From: Phyllobacterium myrsinacearum
Lineage (GTDB): Bacteria; Pseudomonadota; Alphaproteobacteria; Rhizobiales; Rhizobiaceae
Length of the DNA: 64,000 bases
NCBI RefSeq assembly: GCF_002980555.1
Contig: NZ_PVBT01000003.1
Coordinates: 558,001 to 622,000, forward strand
Direction of reading: 5' to 3'
Shown here: piece by piece, positions 53,004 through 62,929 of the stretch
How positions within the stretch are numbered: the stretch's first letter is position 1
Layout of the letters: every line of letters starts with the position of its first letter
Position numbers and translations under genes: made by a program
The notes under the pieces: generated by a model
Seen by the model: only the letters and a program-made list of their open reading frames with translations
Told to the model about the DNA's origin: nothing
The model's database searches: none

Positions 53004-53591
53004 GTGCAGCACCACTCCCCCATCAAGGAACTGAAGAAGAAACTGCGCCTGGAGGCTCTTGGCCGCCGCGATGCGCTGACAGCGGAATTCCGCATCGAAG
53101 CCTCGATGCGCATTGCCGATTTCGGCCTGGCGGCGCTGGCCATCGATGCGGGCACGATTGTCTCGGGGTTCTGGCCGATCCGCTCGGAGGTGGATCTGCG
53201 CCCGCTGCTTTTCGGTCTGCGCGAGCGCGGTGCACGGCTCTGCCTGCCCGCCATCATCGACAAGCAGACGATCCTTTTCCGCGAACTGGTGCGCGGTGCG
53301 CCGATGATCGATACGGGCTTCGGTACGGCGGGGCCGCCGGAAGATGCCGCCGTACTCGACCCGTCGCTCATGCTGGTGCCGCTGGCGGCTTTCGACGTCA
53401 GGGGGCACCGCATCGGCTATGGCGCGGGCTATTACGACCGGGCCATCGCGCATCTGCAGGTCAAGGGTGTGAACCCGCGCCTGATCGGGGTGGCGTTTGA
53501 TTGCCAGCAGGTTGAAACCGTGCCCGATGAGCCGCATGATGTGCCGCTGGAGGCGATCCTGACGGAAAGCGGGTTGCGCCGCTTCCGCTAG
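53004..53591 (+). CDS. 5-Formyltetrahydrofolate cyclo-ligase
   Basis: Converts 5-formyl-THF to 5,10-methenyl-THF with ATP. The protein has about 195 residues: KKKLRLEALGRRDAL near the N-terminus, SGFWPIRSEVDLRPLL, the substrate and ATP loop LMLVPLAAFDVRGHRIGYGAGYYDRAI near the C-terminus. Start assignment is uncertain: in-frame GTG codons occur at 52938, 52977 and 53004, and no ATG; 53004 is used because the earlier ones are in or next to the 6S RNA. The pairing with 6S is conserved from E. coli (ygfA). Confidence 0.88.
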   Translation: MQHHSPIKELKKKLRLEALGRRDALTAEFRIEASMRIADFGLAALAIDAGTIVSGFWPIRSEVDLRPLLFGLRERGARLCLPAIIDKQTILFRELVRGAPMIDTGFGTAGPPEDAAVLDPSLMLVPLAAFDVRGHRIGYGAGYYDRAIAHLQVKGVNPRLIGVAFDCQQVETVPDEPHDVPLEAILTESGLRRFR

Positions 53592-53652
53592 ACGGATAAA
53601 TCGATCATTTCAGGCTCTGGCAAGGACCGGGGCTCTCTTTCAGGATGTGCGC

Positions 53653-54477
53653 GTGAGATTACTGTTTCTTGGGGATATGGTGGGGCGTTCGGGCCGGACG
53701 GCGGTCTACGAGCGGCTGCCGGGGCTGATATCTGATCTCAAGCTCGATTTCGTCATCGTCAACGGCGAGAACGCGGCTGGCGGCTTCGGCATCACCGAGG
53801 AAATCTTTCACGACACGATCAATGCCGGGGCCGATGTGATCACGACGGGCAATCACGTCTGGGACCAGCGGGAAGCACTGGTTTTCGCCTCCCGCGAGCA
53901 GCGTTTCCTGCGCCCGGCGAATTTCCCGCTCGGCACGGCCGGCAAGGGATCTGGGGTGTTTCTTGCCAAGAACGGCGCGCGCGTGCTGGTTTCCAACATC
54001 ATGGGCCGCGTCTTCATGCATCCGGACCTGCATGACCCCTTCACCATCGGCGAGGAGATTCTCGCCGCCTGTCCGCTCGGCGAACAGGCCGATGCCGTGG
54101 TGTTCGACTTCCATGCGGAAGCCACCAGCGAAAAGCAGTGTTTTGGTCATTTCGTCGATGGCCGCGCCAGCCTCGTCGTCGGCACGCACACCCACGTGCC
54201 GACTGCCGATGCGCAGATCCTCAATGGCGGAACGGCCTATATGTCCGACGCCGGCATGTGCGGCGATTACGATTCATCGCTCGGCATGGACAAGGAAGAG
54301 CCGCTGAACCGCTTTCTGTCGAAGGTGCCGAAGGGCCGGTTTGAAGCCGCGAGCGGCAAGGCGACGATCTGCGGTGTCGGTGTGGATATTTCCGACCGCA
54401 CCGGGCTTGCCGAAAGGATTTCACCGTTGCGGATCGGTCCGCGGCTGGAGGAAACCATTCCCGCATTCTGGAAATAG
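53653..54477 (+). CDS. YmdB-type metallophosphoesterase (TIGR00282)
   Basis: A 274-residue cytoplasmic phosphodiesterase. The di-metal motifs are seen in order: [11 protein letters not shown] near the N-terminus, [24 protein letters not shown] and [11 protein letters not shown]. Members such as Bacillus YmdB hydrolyse 2',3'-cAMP and cGMP. The GTG at 53653 is better spaced from TCAGGAT than the GTG at 53647. A hairpin ACCCGGCGC/GCGCCGGGT (54487-54512) follows. Confidence 0.88.
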   Translation: MRLLFLGDMVGRSGRTAVYERLPGLISDLKLDFVIVNGENAAGGFGITEEIFHDTINAGADVITTGNHVWDQREALVFASREQRFLRPANFPLGTAGKGSGVFLAKNGARVLVSNIMGRVFMHPDLHDPFTIGEEILAACPLGEQADAVVFDFHAEATSEKQCFGHFVDGRASLVVGTHTHVPTADAQILNGGTAYMSDAGMCGDYDSSLGMDKEEPLNRFLSKVPKGRFEAASGKATICGVGVDISDRTGLAERISPLRIGPRLEETIPAFWK

Positions 54478-54560
54478 ATGAATACAACCCGGCGCAACCC
54501 ATCGCGCCGGGTCACCTGCCTGCACTGCTGCCATCCGGTCTCGACCCTAGGAACGGCCCC

Positions 54561-55304
54561 ATGGAAACGCTCATCTCCCACTTCGACTTCATCTATCAGC
54601 CATCCGGTCTCATAGCGCTGGTCACGCTGGTGGTCATGGAGGTCGTGCTCGGCATCGACAACCTGATTTTCATCTCCATCCTGACCAACAAGCTGCCGCA
54701 GGAGCAGCAGGCCCGAGCCCGCCGCATTGGTATCGGCGCTGCACTGATCCTGCGCCTCATCCTGTTGTTCACCATCTCGATCATCGTACAGCTGACGGAA
54801 CCGGTGTTCGAGGCTTTCGGCCGCGGCTTCTCGTGGCGCGATCTCATCCTGATCGCCGGTGGCCTGTTTCTGGTGTGGAAGGCAACGAAGGAAATCCACC
54901 ACACGGTCGACCCGGAGGATGCCAAGGAGGATATGATCGGCAAGGCGGTGACGCTCGGCCTGGGCGCGGCGGTGTTCCAGATCCTGCTGCTCGACATGGT
55001 CTTCTCGGTCGATTCCATCATCACTGCGGTTGGCATGACCGACGAGATCGCCATCATGGTCATTGCCGTCATCGCCGCAGTCACGGTCATGCTGCTGGCC
55101 GCCGAGCCGCTGTCGAAATTCATCGCAGCCAACCCGACGATTGTCATGCTGGCCCTCGGTTTCCTCCTGATGATCGGCATGACGCTGATTGCCGATGGCT
55201 TCGGTTTTCATGTGCCCAAAGGCTATATTTACGCGGCTATGGGCTTCTCGGCGCTGGTCGAAGCGCTTAACATGCTGGCACGCAAGGCTAGAAAAAAGCG
55301 TTGA
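54561..55304 (+). CDS. TerC-family integral membrane protein
   Basis: A 247-residue protein with about seven membrane segments. It has the TerC signature [20 protein letters not shown] and the second acidic site [27 protein letters not shown]. TerC proteins (Alx/MeeY-like) export manganese and help metalate secreted proteins. The acidic residues in membrane segments fit this. I looked for a yybP-ykoY manganese riboswitch upstream and did not find the consensus. Confidence 0.9.
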   Translation: METLISHFDFIYQPSGLIALVTLVVMEVVLGIDNLIFISILTNKLPQEQQARARRIGIGAALILRLILLFTISIIVQLTEPVFEAFGRGFSWRDLILIAGGLFLVWKATKEIHHTVDPEDAKEDMIGKAVTLGLGAAVFQILLLDMVFSVDSIITAVGMTDEIAIMVIAVIAAVTVMLLAAEPLSKFIAANPTIVMLALGFLLMIGMTLIADGFGFHVPKGYIYAAMGFSALVEALNMLARKARKKR

Positions 55305-55352
55305 AGCCAACCGCGCCCGTTTCTGTAACATACGTTTGAGGATAGAACTTCC

Positions 55353-55934
55353 ATGACCCAGACCACTTTCCCCGCCGCTTTCGTCCCGCTGAGGCTGGCG
55401 GAACGCTCCATTGCCTTCAAGGCTCTGGCCGTTCTGATCGGCACGGCCTTCCTTGCCGTCAGCTCGTGGATCGAAGTGCCGATGTTTCCCGTGCCCGTCA
55501 CCATGCAGACCTTTGCCGTAACGATGGTCGGCGCGCTTTACGGCTGGCGTCTGGGTGGCCTGACCGTGCTTGCCTGGCTGGGCGAAGCGATGATCGGCAT
55601 GCCGGTTCTGGCCGGCGGCGCTGGCAGCCTGCTTTATTTTGCCGGGCCGACCGCCGGTTATCTCGCGGCCTTCCCGGTCGTTGCCGCCGCCGTCGGCTTC
55701 CTGGCTGAACGCGGCCTGACCCGCAACCCGTTCGTATCGGCTGCGGTCATGCTGGCCGGCAACCTGCTCTGCCTCGCCCTTGGCGCTTCGTGGCTGGCGC
55801 ATCTCTTCGGCATCGACGCCGCCTGGGCTTCCGGCGTTGCTCCGTTCCTGATCGGTGCCGTGCTGAAGTCGGCGCTGGCTGCGGCGGCAATCGAAATGCT
55901 CCGCCGCTCGGGCATCGCCGCGCGCCTGTTTTAA
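55353..55934 (+). CDS. bioY: Biotin transporter BioY
   Basis: A 193-residue six-span S-component of the energy-coupling factor biotin importer. The motif GTAFLAVSSWIEVPMFPVPVTMQTFAVTMVGALYGWRLG and GMPVLAGGAGSLLYFAGPTAGYLAAFP are the BioY hallmarks. No BioM/BioN is adjacent, so it acts alone or with a shared module. I found no BioR-type operator upstream. Confidence 0.93.
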   Translation: MTQTTFPAAFVPLRLAERSIAFKALAVLIGTAFLAVSSWIEVPMFPVPVTMQTFAVTMVGALYGWRLGGLTVLAWLGEAMIGMPVLAGGAGSLLYFAGPTAGYLAAFPVVAAAVGFLAERGLTRNPFVSAAVMLAGNLLCLALGASWLAHLFGIDAAWASGVAPFLIGAVLKSALAAAAIEMLRRSGIAARLF

Positions 55935-56153
55935 CCATCGGCCGGCATGCGCGTCATCTTGCGTGCATGCCGGCTATGGCGATACGCGGTTGCAACTTCC
56001 CCCATTGTGATCGCGCGGGTGCTGGACGAGACGCCGGTTTTTACCTATAAGGGCGCCATTCCAGACGCCTGTTTCCGCCAGAACAGCCTGCAGACTTGGT
56101 TCGCAGGCTTCCAAGGGAAACGGCAGAACCATATCTAAGCACGCAGGGGTGCC
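55935..56153. other. Intergenic region between bioY and the YebC gene
   Basis: About 220 bases. An inverted repeat GCCGGCATGC (55941-55950) / GCATGCCGGC (55965-55974) follows bioY as a likely stop structure, without a T-tract. No gene is supported in the rest, which should carry the promoter of the YebC gene. Confidence 0.45.
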
Positions 56154-56903
56154 ATGGCAGGCCATTCACAGTTTAAAAACATTATGCACCGCAAAGGGCG
56201 TCAGGACGCCGTTCGGTCGAAGATTTTCTCCAAGCTCGGACGCGAAATCACCGTGGCCGCCAAACAGGGATTGCCCGACCCGGCAATGAACCCGCGCCTG
56301 CGCCTTGCGGTGCAGAACGCGCGCGCCCAGTCGATGCCGAAGGACAACATCGAACGCGCCATCAAGAAGGCAGCGGGCGGCGACGGCGATAACTACGAAG
56401 AAGTGCGCTATGAAGGCTACGGTCCGGGCGGCGTCGCTGTCATCGTCGAGGCGCTGACGGATAACCGCAACCGCACCGCATCGAATGTGCGCGCTGCGTT
56501 CACCAAATCAGGCGGTGCGCTGGGCGAAACCGGTTCGGTCGGCTTCATGTTCAGCCGTGTCGGCGAAATCACCTACAAGCCGGAAGCCGGCAGCGCCGAC
56601 AAGATCATGGATGCGGCGATCGAGGCCGGTGCGGATGACGCGCAGACCGATGAAGACGGCCACACCATCCTTTGCGCATTCGAAGACATTGGCGATGTGT
56701 CCAAGGCGCTGGAAAGCGCGCTCGGCGAAGCCGAGTCCATCAAGGCCATCTGGAAGCCGCAGACCACGGCGCCGGTCGATGAGGAAAAGGCCCAGTCTGT
56801 TCTGCGCCTGATCGCAACGCTTGACGATGACGACGACGTGCAGAACGTCTATGCCAATTTTGAAGTCAGCGACGAAGTTCTGGCCAAGCTCAGCGCCGCC
56901 TGA
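56154..56903 (+). CDS. YebC/PmpR-family protein
   Basis: A 249-residue protein beginning [19 protein letters not shown] with [17 protein letters not shown], the YebC start. It continues [34 protein letters not shown]. Family members are described as transcriptional regulators and, more recently, as ribosome rescue/translation factors at polyproline stalls. ATG 56154 follows GCAGGGGTGCC. A strong bidirectional terminator follows. Confidence 0.92.
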   Translation: MAGHSQFKNIMHRKGRQDAVRSKIFSKLGREITVAAKQGLPDPAMNPRLRLAVQNARAQSMPKDNIERAIKKAAGGDGDNYEEVRYEGYGPGGVAVIVEALTDNRNRTASNVRAAFTKSGGALGETGSVGFMFSRVGEITYKPEAGSADKIMDAAIEAGADDAQTDEDGHTILCAFEDIGDVSKALESALGEAESIKAIWKPQTTAPVDEEKAQSVLRLIATLDDDDDVQNVYANFEVSDEVLAKLSAA

Positions 56904-56924
56904 TTGTCTGACGAGGTTTACAAG

Positions 56925-56957
56925 AAAGCCCGCTGGTCTCAGACCAGCGGGCTTTTA
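56925..56957. terminator. Bidirectional terminator between the YebC gene and GNAT gene
   Basis: A 15-bp perfect stem AAAGCCCGCTGGTCT/AGACCAGCGGGCTTT with a one-base loop and T-run; the reverse direction also ends in T. It can stop both the YebC-family and GNAT transcripts. Confidence 0.93.
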
Positions 56958-56989
56958 TGCGCGCTCAAGGGGGGATGCGGCGGAAGGGT

Positions 56990-57460
56990 TCAGGCGTAGC
57001 GGGGGATGGGTTTGCGCATATGCACGGCAATACCGCCCAAAAACGGCTCTTCGCGGTCGATGGTGTAACCAAGCTTGAGATAAAGCGCGATGTTTTCGGC
57101 AAACATCTTGTTGGTGTAAAGCCGTATTTCGCGCAAACCGAGCGAACCGGCCAGAGCCTCCGCGTGGGTCAGGAGCAGCCTGCCATAGCCGCGGCCTTGA
57201 AAGGCTGGCGCGACAGCGACATTCTCGATCAGGAGACAACCGGTTTCCCGGATCATCTCGATGAGGCCCGCCAGTTCGCCATCGGCATAGAGCAGATCGA
57301 CAAGATGGTGCTGGACCGCATGTTCGTAGTCAGCGCCCATCGGCTTGGGTTCACGGCCAATCACCGGTATCCATTTGGCATAGGCCGAGCGGACGAGGCT
57401 GCGCACGGCATCTGCATCGCCCATGGTGGCCCGTACGAGTTTTTCGTGTCCCTTCCGCAT
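56990..57460 (-). CDS. GNAT family N-acetyltransferase
   Basis: A 156-residue acetyltransferase. The acetyl-CoA binding motif is IENVAVAPAFQGRGYGRLLLTHAE (Q-G-R-G-Y-G-R). N-terminal RATMGDADAVRSLVRSAYAKWIPVIGREP is similar to other rhizobial GNATs. The C-terminal MFAENIALYLKLGYTIDREEP is motif B. The substrate is unknown. It stands alone between two terminators. Confidence 0.88.
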   Translation of the reverse strand: MRKGHEKLVRATMGDADAVRSLVRSAYAKWIPVIGREPKPMGADYEHAVQHHLVDLLYADGELAGLIEMIRETGCLLIENVAVAPAFQGRGYGRLLLTHAEALAGSLGLREIRLYTNKMFAENIALYLKLGYTIDREEPFLGGIAVHMRKPIPRYA

Positions 57461-57496
57461 GGTTTCCTCCGCGCTTCACGATCCCCTCACAAAGCA

Positions 57497-57527
57497 AAAC
57501 GGCCCCGCGTGAGCAGAGCCGTTTTGA
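57497..57527 (-). terminator. Terminator after rpmE
   Basis: An 8-bp stem AAAACGGC/GCCGTTTT with a 14-base loop. On the minus strand it ends in TTTTGCTTTG. It lies 21 bases after the rpmE stop. Confidence 0.75.
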
Positions 57528-57547
57528 AATCCGGTATGCCGAAGGGA

Positions 57548-57769
57548 TTAAATACCCAGATTGGCGAAACGGCTCTTAAACTTGGAAACGCGGCCGCCAC
57601 GGTCGGTGAGCTGCTGCGAACCGCCGGTCCATGCCGGATGCGTGGTCGGATCGATATCGAGGTTCATCGTATCGCCTTCCTTGCCCCATGTGGAACGGGT
57701 TGTGTATTCGGTGCCGTCTGTCATCACAACCTTGATGGTGTGGTAGTCTGGATGAATATTGGCTCTCAT
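57548..57769 (-). CDS. rpmE: 50S ribosomal protein L31, cysteine-less
   Basis: A 73-residue ribosomal protein starting [29 protein letters not shown] and containing HPAWTG and the C-terminal [10 protein letters not shown]. This is L31; the CxxC zinc ligands of the canonical type are absent, as in many alphaproteobacteria. ATG 57769 has AAGATAAGACAG upstream. It is divergent from the exporter gene. Confidence 0.94.
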   Translation of the reverse strand: MRANIHPDYHTIKVVMTDGTEYTTRSTWGKEGDTMNLDIDPTTHPAWTGGSQQLTDRGGRVSKFKSRFANLGI

Positions 57770-57975
57770 CTGTCTTATCCTGAACTTAAGGGGCACAAAA
57801 CCAGAGCCACACAGGGTGCGGAGGGCCGGTTCGGAGCCGATTGGTAGAGATGAAGCCAAACGTCACAGAAACGTGGGCTTCCAAAACTGTTGGCGAGCCT
57901 ATACATCAGCCTTAAAACAATAACAAGGCCATCCGGCAGCAAAGTCACGATGCGATACAGGAAGACTTGAAAAAT

Positions 57976-59781
57976 ATGGCCGACACGGCTTACGCAGAAG
58001 CAGAAAAGAAGCGGCGCTCGCTCAAGCCGCTGCAGCGCATCTTCCCCTATATGTCCCGTTACAGGGGGATGGTGATCGGCGCCCTGATCTCGCTGAGCAT
58101 TGCAGCGGTGACCACGCTCATCCTTCCGCTGGCAGTGCGCCGGATGATCGATCACGGCTTTTCCGGTTCGAACGGCGCCTTTATTGACAATTATTTCGGC
58201 ATGCTGATTGTTCTGGCCGCTGCGCTCGCCGTCGCATCCGCCGGGCGCTATTATTTCGTCATTACGCTCGGCGAGCGCATTGTCTCGGATCTGCGCCGCG
58301 ATGTTTTCGCGCACCTCACCACATTGTCACCCGCGTTTTTCGACAGCACGCAGTCGGGTGAAATCGTTTCGCGGCTGACGGCCGATACCACGCAGATCAA
58401 ATCGGCGGTGGGTGCCACTGCCTCCATTGCCCTGCGCAATCTCATTCTGGCCTTCGGCGCGATCGTCATGATGGTCATCACCAGCGCCAAACTGTCCGGA
58501 CTGGTGATTGCCGCCATTCCCGTGATCATCATTCCACTGGTCGCCTTCGGCCGGTCGGTGCGGCGCCGCTCGCGCAATGCCCAGGACACGCTGGCCAATG
58601 CCACGGCCTATGCCAGCGAATCCATCATCTCCGTGCGCACCCTGCAGGCCTTCACCAACGAAGCGCTGGCGACGGGGCGGTTCGGTTCCGCCGTCGAGGA
58701 TGCCTTTGCCGCGGCCCGTTCCTCGGTCAAGGCGCGCGCCGTGTTGACCGCCTTTGCGATTTTCATGATCTTTTCCAGTGTGGTGGCCGTGCTCTGGTTC
58801 GGCTCGCGCGACGTTTTGGCCGGAACCATCACGCCGGGCACGCTCGGTCAGTTCCTGCTCTATGCGGTGTTTGCCGCCGGGGCGCTCGGGGCGCTGTCGG
58901 AAGTCTGGGGCGAGCTGTCGCAGGCATCCGGAGCGGCAGAACGGCTGATGGAGATCATGGCGGAAAAGCCCGCCATTGCTACGCCGCTCAACCCCGTTTC
59001 GCTGCCGGAACCGCCTGTTGGCTCCGTTGTTTTCAGGGATGTCCACTTCAATTATCCGACGCGGCCCGATGCACCGGCATTGCGCGGCCTCGATTTCGAG
59101 ATCAAGCCGGGCGAAACCGTCGCCATTGTCGGTCCCTCCGGCGCTGGCAAGAGCACCGTGTTTTCGCTGCTGCTGCGCTATTACGATCCCGTGTCGGGCA
59201 GCATCCGGGTGGATGGCGTCGACCTGCGCGATGCCGATCCTGCAGCGGTCCGGGCGCGCCTTGCCATCGTGCCGCAGGATACCACCATCTTTGCCGCGAC
59301 AGCGCGCGAGAATATCGGCTTCGGCCGGCCCGGTGCCAGCACCGCGGACATCGAGGCGGCGGCCAGGGCGGCGCTCGCCCACGATTTCATCGAGGCACTC
59401 GACCATGGCTATGAGACGCAGGTCGGCGAACGCGGCGTGACGCTGTCCGGCGGCCAGCGCCAGCGCATCGCCATTGCGCGGGCGATCCTGCGCGATGCAC
59501 CGGTCCTGCTGCTCGATGAGGCCACGTCGGCGCTCGATGCGGAAAGTGAAATTCTGGTGCAGAAGGGTCTCGAACACCTGATGCAGGGGCGTACGACACT
59601 GGTCATCGCGCACCGGCTGGCGACGGTCCTCAAGGCGGACCGCATCCTTGTCATGAATGACGGCCGCATCGTCGAGGAAGGCACGCACCAGAGCCTCGTC
59701 AAGAAGAACGGGATCTACGCGAACCTTGCCAAGCTGCAGTTCGAAGCGGGCGCGGACGCCTTCAAGGGCGCGGCCGAGTAG
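57976..59781 (+). CDS. ABC exporter (MsbA-like, fused permease-ATPase)
   Basis: A 601-residue half-transporter. The N-terminal six-span membrane domain covers about residues 30-320. The ATPase domain has Walker [10 protein letters not shown] near residue 388, the Q-loop [17 protein letters not shown], signature LSGGQRQR near 490 and Walker [13 protein letters not shown] near 510. It resembles lipid/multidrug MsbA-type exporters. The upstream TTG at 57967 is an alternative start. Confidence 0.9.
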   Translation: MADTAYAEAEKKRRSLKPLQRIFPYMSRYRGMVIGALISLSIAAVTTLILPLAVRRMIDHGFSGSNGAFIDNYFGMLIVLAAALAVASAGRYYFVITLGERIVSDLRRDVFAHLTTLSPAFFDSTQSGEIVSRLTADTTQIKSAVGATASIALRNLILAFGAIVMMVITSAKLSGLVIAAIPVIIIPLVAFGRSVRRRSRNAQDTLANATAYASESIISVRTLQAFTNEALATGRFGSAVEDAFAAARSSVKARAVLTAFAIFMIFSSVVAVLWFGSRDVLAGTITPGTLGQFLLYAVFAAGALGALSEVWGELSQASGAAERLMEIMAEKPAIATPLNPVSLPEPPVGSVVFRDVHFNYPTRPDAPALRGLDFEIKPGETVAIVGPSGAGKSTVFSLLLRYYDPVSGSIRVDGVDLRDADPAAVRARLAIVPQDTTIFAATARENIGFGRPGASTADIEAAARAALAHDFIEALDHGYETQVGERGVTLSGGQRQRIAIARAILRDAPVLLLDEATSALDAESEILVQKGLEHLMQGRTTLVIAHRLATVLKADRILVMNDGRIVEEGTHQSLVKKNGIYANLAKLQFEAGADAFKGAAE

Positions 59782-59784
59782 GGT

Positions 59785-61443
59785 TCAGCCCCTGCCTGCG
59801 GCCGCCCGACCGGCGGACCGTCCGGAAAAGATGCAGCCGCCGAGGAAGGTGCCTTCCAGCGCGTTGTAGCCCTGATAGCCGCCGCCGCCGAAACCGGCGG
59901 CTTCGCCTGCCGCATAGAGGCCGGGAACAGGCACGCCCGCCGCATCCAGGACCTGCGATTTCAGGTTGGTGTGCAATCCGCCCAGCGTCTTGCGGGTCAG
60001 GATATTGAGCCGCACGGCAATCAGCGGGCCAGCCTTCGGATCGAGAATCCGGTGCGGCTTGGCAATGCGGGTCAGCCGGTCGCCGATATAATTCTGTGCG
60101 CCGCGCATCGCGGTGATCTGGGCATCCTTCGAATATTTGTTGCCGATCTCGCGGTCGCGCGCCTCGATCTGGTATCGGAGATGGTCGTGGTCGATCAGAT
60201 TGTCGCCGGTCAGCGCGTTCATGCCCTTGACCAGATCCTGCAGGTTGTCACGCACCACGAAATCCTCGCCGTGCTGTTTGAAGGCCTCCACCGGCGGCGG
60301 CGCCCCCTTGCCGAGGCGGTTCTTCAGGAGCAGTTTCCAGTCCTTGCCGGTCATGTCGGGGTTCTGCTCGGAACCGGACAGGGCAAATTCCTTCTCGATG
60401 ATCTTCTGCGTCAGCACGAACCAGGAATAGCCGTATCCGGTCGACAGGATGTGCTTGAGCGTTCCCAGCGTATCGAAGCCCGGAAAGTAAGGCGCCGGGA
60501 AGCGATTGCCTTTGGCGTCAAACCACAGCGACGAAGGACCGGGTAGAATGCGGATGCCGTGGTTCGGCCAGATGGGATTCCAGTTCTTCAGGCCCTCGGT
60601 ATAGTGCCACATGCGATCCGCATTGATGACGCTGCCGCCGGCTTTCACCGTGATATCGATCATGCGGCCATCCACGTGGTGGGGAACGCCCACGACCATA
60701 TTTTCGGGCGGATTGCCAAGCCTGTCGCGCGGCCAGTTGCGCTTGACCAGTTCGGGATTGCCGCCGATGCCGCCTGAGGTGACGATCACGGCCGGCGCGG
60801 ACAGCTCGAAACCGCCCGCCGCCTCGCGTCCCGACTGCTGGCCGCGCTCCACCTTCGATGGTTCCAGTATATCGCCGCTGACCCCCGTCACGGCGCCATT
60901 GGTTGTCGTCAGGGCATTGACGCGGTGGCGGCATTTGAGCGTGATCAGGCCTTTGGCAATAGCCTCACGCAGCAGGCGTTCGAAGGGTGCGACCACACCG
61001 GGGCCCGTGCCCCAGGTCAGATGAAAGCGCGGGACGGAATTGCCATGACCGCTTGCCAGCGCGCCGCCGCGCTCGGCCCAGCCGACAACCGGGAACCAGC
61101 GCATGCCGAGCGAATGCAGCCAGCTGCGCTTTTCACCGGCGGCAAACTGCAGATAGGCGTCGGCCCATTGTTTCGGCCAGTGGTCCTCGGCACGGTCGAA
61201 CTGCGCCGAACCCAGCCAGTCCTGCCGGGCGAGTTCGAAGGAATCCCTGATGCCGAGCCTGCGCTGTTCGGGGCTGTCGATGAAAAACAGGCCGCCAAGC
61301 GACCAGAAGGCCTGCCCGCCGACGGAATTCTCGCCCTCCTGTTCGAGGAGAATGACTTTCTTGCCCGCCTGAGCCAATTCGTTTGCGGCGACAAGCCCCG
61401 ATAACCCGGCCCCAACGATGATCGCATCGGCATCCATTGCCAT
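59785..61443 (-). CDS. FAD-binding dehydrogenase, fumarate reductase/steroid-dehydrogenase-like
   Basis: A 552-residue flavoprotein starting MAMDADAIIVGAGLSGLVAA, the dinucleotide-binding GxGxxG. EQEGENSVGGQAFWSLGGLFF, VTSGGIGGNPELVKRNWP and the C-terminal GLYAAGEAAGFGGGGYQGYNALEGTFLGGCIFSG complete the fold. The C-terminal end resembles 3-ketosteroid dehydrogenase / COG3573 proteins. ATG 61443 follows GGGAGGGGCGA. The substrate is unknown. Confidence 0.85.
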   Translation of the reverse strand: MAMDADAIIVGAGLSGLVAANELAQAGKKVILLEQEGENSVGGQAFWSLGGLFFIDSPEQRRLGIRDSFELARQDWLGSAQFDRAEDHWPKQWADAYLQFAAGEKRSWLHSLGMRWFPVVGWAERGGALASGHGNSVPRFHLTWGTGPGVVAPFERLLREAIAKGLITLKCRHRVNALTTTNGAVTGVSGDILEPSKVERGQQSGREAAGGFELSAPAVIVTSGGIGGNPELVKRNWPRDRLGNPPENMVVGVPHHVDGRMIDITVKAGGSVINADRMWHYTEGLKNWNPIWPNHGIRILPGPSSLWFDAKGNRFPAPYFPGFDTLGTLKHILSTGYGYSWFVLTQKIIEKEFALSGSEQNPDMTGKDWKLLLKNRLGKGAPPPVEAFKQHGEDFVVRDNLQDLVKGMNALTGDNLIDHDHLRYQIEARDREIGNKYSKDAQITAMRGAQNYIGDRLTRIAKPHRILDPKAGPLIAVRLNILTRKTLGGLHTNLKSQVLDAAGVPVPGLYAAGEAAGFGGGGYQGYNALEGTFLGGCIFSGRSAGRAAAGRG

Positions 61444-61541
61444 TCGCCCCTCCCAATGGTCTGTTAGCGGCATGATTGCGCGGCTAAGGTTGGCACGCAA
61501 GGGTGGAAATTGGGACAGCAAGGGGTGAAAAGGGGACAGGG

Positions 61542-61892
61542 ATGATTGCGAACATTCTCATCGGGCTGGTTGCCCTGCTGCATGTCTATTTCATGTATCT
61601 GGAAATGGTGGTGTGGGATAAGCCGCTGGGGCTGAAAACCTTCCGGTTGACGCCGGAATTCGCCGCCGCATCCAAAGCGCTGGCGCTCAACCAGGGCCTC
61701 TATAATGGCTTTCTGGTTGCCGGATTGGCCTGGGGGCTGTGGCTCGGCCAAGCGGGCTTTGCCATCAAGGTCTTCTTTCTCGGCTGCGTTGCTGTCGCCG
61801 GGATCGTCGGCGCGCTCACGGTCAACCGCCGCATCTTCTTCGTGCAGGGCCTGCCGGCGATCGTCGCGCTGGCGGCCCTCATCCTTCTTTAG
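61542..61892 (+). CDS. DUF1304 family membrane protein
   Basis: A 116-residue, four-span membrane protein. The ANILIGLVALLHVYFMYLEMVVWDKPLG start and LALNQGLYNGFLVAGL are the DUF1304 (YqjE/YniB-like) signature. ATG 61542 follows AAGGGGACAGGG. It is divergent from the FAD dehydrogenase gene. The function is unknown. Confidence 0.87.
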   Translation: MIANILIGLVALLHVYFMYLEMVVWDKPLGLKTFRLTPEFAAASKALALNQGLYNGFLVAGLAWGLWLGQAGFAIKVFFLGCVAVAGIVGALTVNRRIFFVQGLPAIVALAALILL

Positions 61893-61895
61893 GGA

Positions 61896-62927
61896 TCAGC
61901 GTTCGGTCAGCTTGAGCTCGATACGGCGGTTGCGCGAGCGCACTTCCGGCGTATCGCCCGGCTCCAGCGGCTGGAATTCACCGAAGCCCGCCGCCACGAG
62001 GCGGTTGGCGGAAACGCCGTTGGCGATGAGGAATTTGACCACGGAAATGGCGCGCGCGGCGGAAAGGTCCCAATTGTCCTTGAACTGGCCGGTGCCCGAA
62101 AGCGCCACAGTGTCCGTGTGGCCGTCGACGCGCAGAACCCAGTTGATGTCGTCGGGAATTTCCTTCTGCAGATCGATCAAGGCCAAGGCCAGCTTCTTCA
62201 TTTCCTCGCTGCCCGCTTCGTTCAGCACCGCCTGACCCGAGGGGAACAGCACTTCGGACTGGAAGACGAAGCGGTCGCCGACGATGCGGATATTTTCGCG
62301 GTCGGAGAGGATTTCACGCAGGCGGCCGAAAAAGTCGGAGCGGTAACGGTTGAGCTCCTGCACGCGCTGGGCGAGGGCAACGTTCAGCCGCTTGCCGAGA
62401 TCGGCAATCTTGGCATTGGATTCCTTGTCGCGGGATTCCGAAGCGTTGAGGGCTTCCTCCAGCGCGCCGATCTGCTTGCGCAATGCCAGGATCTGCTGGT
62501 TGAGAATTTCCACCTGGGACAGGGCGCGCGCGCTCAGCTGTTTTTCGTTTTCAAGACCGGCGGTGAGGTCGCTGATCTTGCCTTCCGCGGCTGCTCCGGC
62601 GCCCGCACCCTGCGACAGCATCGATTGCAGCCGCGATTGCTCGCTCTGCGCCTTGGTCAGCGATGCCTGCAGGTTGGCGATGGTGTCTTCCAGATCCTGC
62701 TTGTTGCCCTGTTCGAGCGACAGCATCTGCGTCAATTCGTTGATCTGCGAGTTCAGGCGGTTGAGCACGGCATCCTTGCCGGTGATTTCCTGGCTGAGCA
62801 GGAACTGCGCCAGAACGAAAACCGACAGGAGAAACATGATCGCCAGCAGCAATGTCGACAGGGCGTCGACGAAGCCCGGCCAGTAGTCCACATGGCGGAT
62901 GGCGCGGCGGGTGCGACCGAGCGCCAT
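61896..62927 (-). CDS. OmpA/MotB-like peptidoglycan-binding protein
   Basis: A 343-residue protein. One membrane segment at residues 20-45 is preceded by a conserved WPGFVDALSTLLLAIMF start, like MotB/TolR. A long coiled coil (about 50-200) follows, then a C-terminal OmpA-family peptidoglycan-binding domain with VLRVDGHTDTVALSGTGQ and AAGFGEFQPLEPGDTPEVRSRNRRIEL. It is 2 bases after the MotA-like gene in the same operon, so the pair forms a non-flagellar MotAB/TolQR-type complex. Confidence 0.87.
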   Translation of the reverse strand: MALGRTRRAIRHVDYWPGFVDALSTLLLAIMFLLSVFVLAQFLLSQEITGKDAVLNRLNSQINELTQMLSLEQGNKQDLEDTIANLQASLTKAQSEQSRLQSMLSQGAGAGAAAEGKISDLTAGLENEKQLSARALSQVEILNQQILALRKQIGALEEALNASESRDKESNAKIADLGKRLNVALAQRVQELNRYRSDFFGRLREILSDRENIRIVGDRFVFQSEVLFPSGQAVLNEAGSEEMKKLALALIDLQKEIPDDINWVLRVDGHTDTVALSGTGQFKDNWDLSAARAISVVKFLIANGVSANRLVAAGFGEFQPLEPGDTPEVRSRNRRIELKLTER

Positions 62928-62929
62928 TC

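Noticed and set aside
54478-54560. Manganese (yybP-ykoY) riboswitch before the TerC gene
   Set aside because: The region is only 83 bases, holds a simple 9-bp hairpin, and lacks the conserved GGGGAGUA and CUACC blocks.
55305-55352. BioR operator before bioY
   Set aside because: No TTATMKATAA-like palindrome is present.
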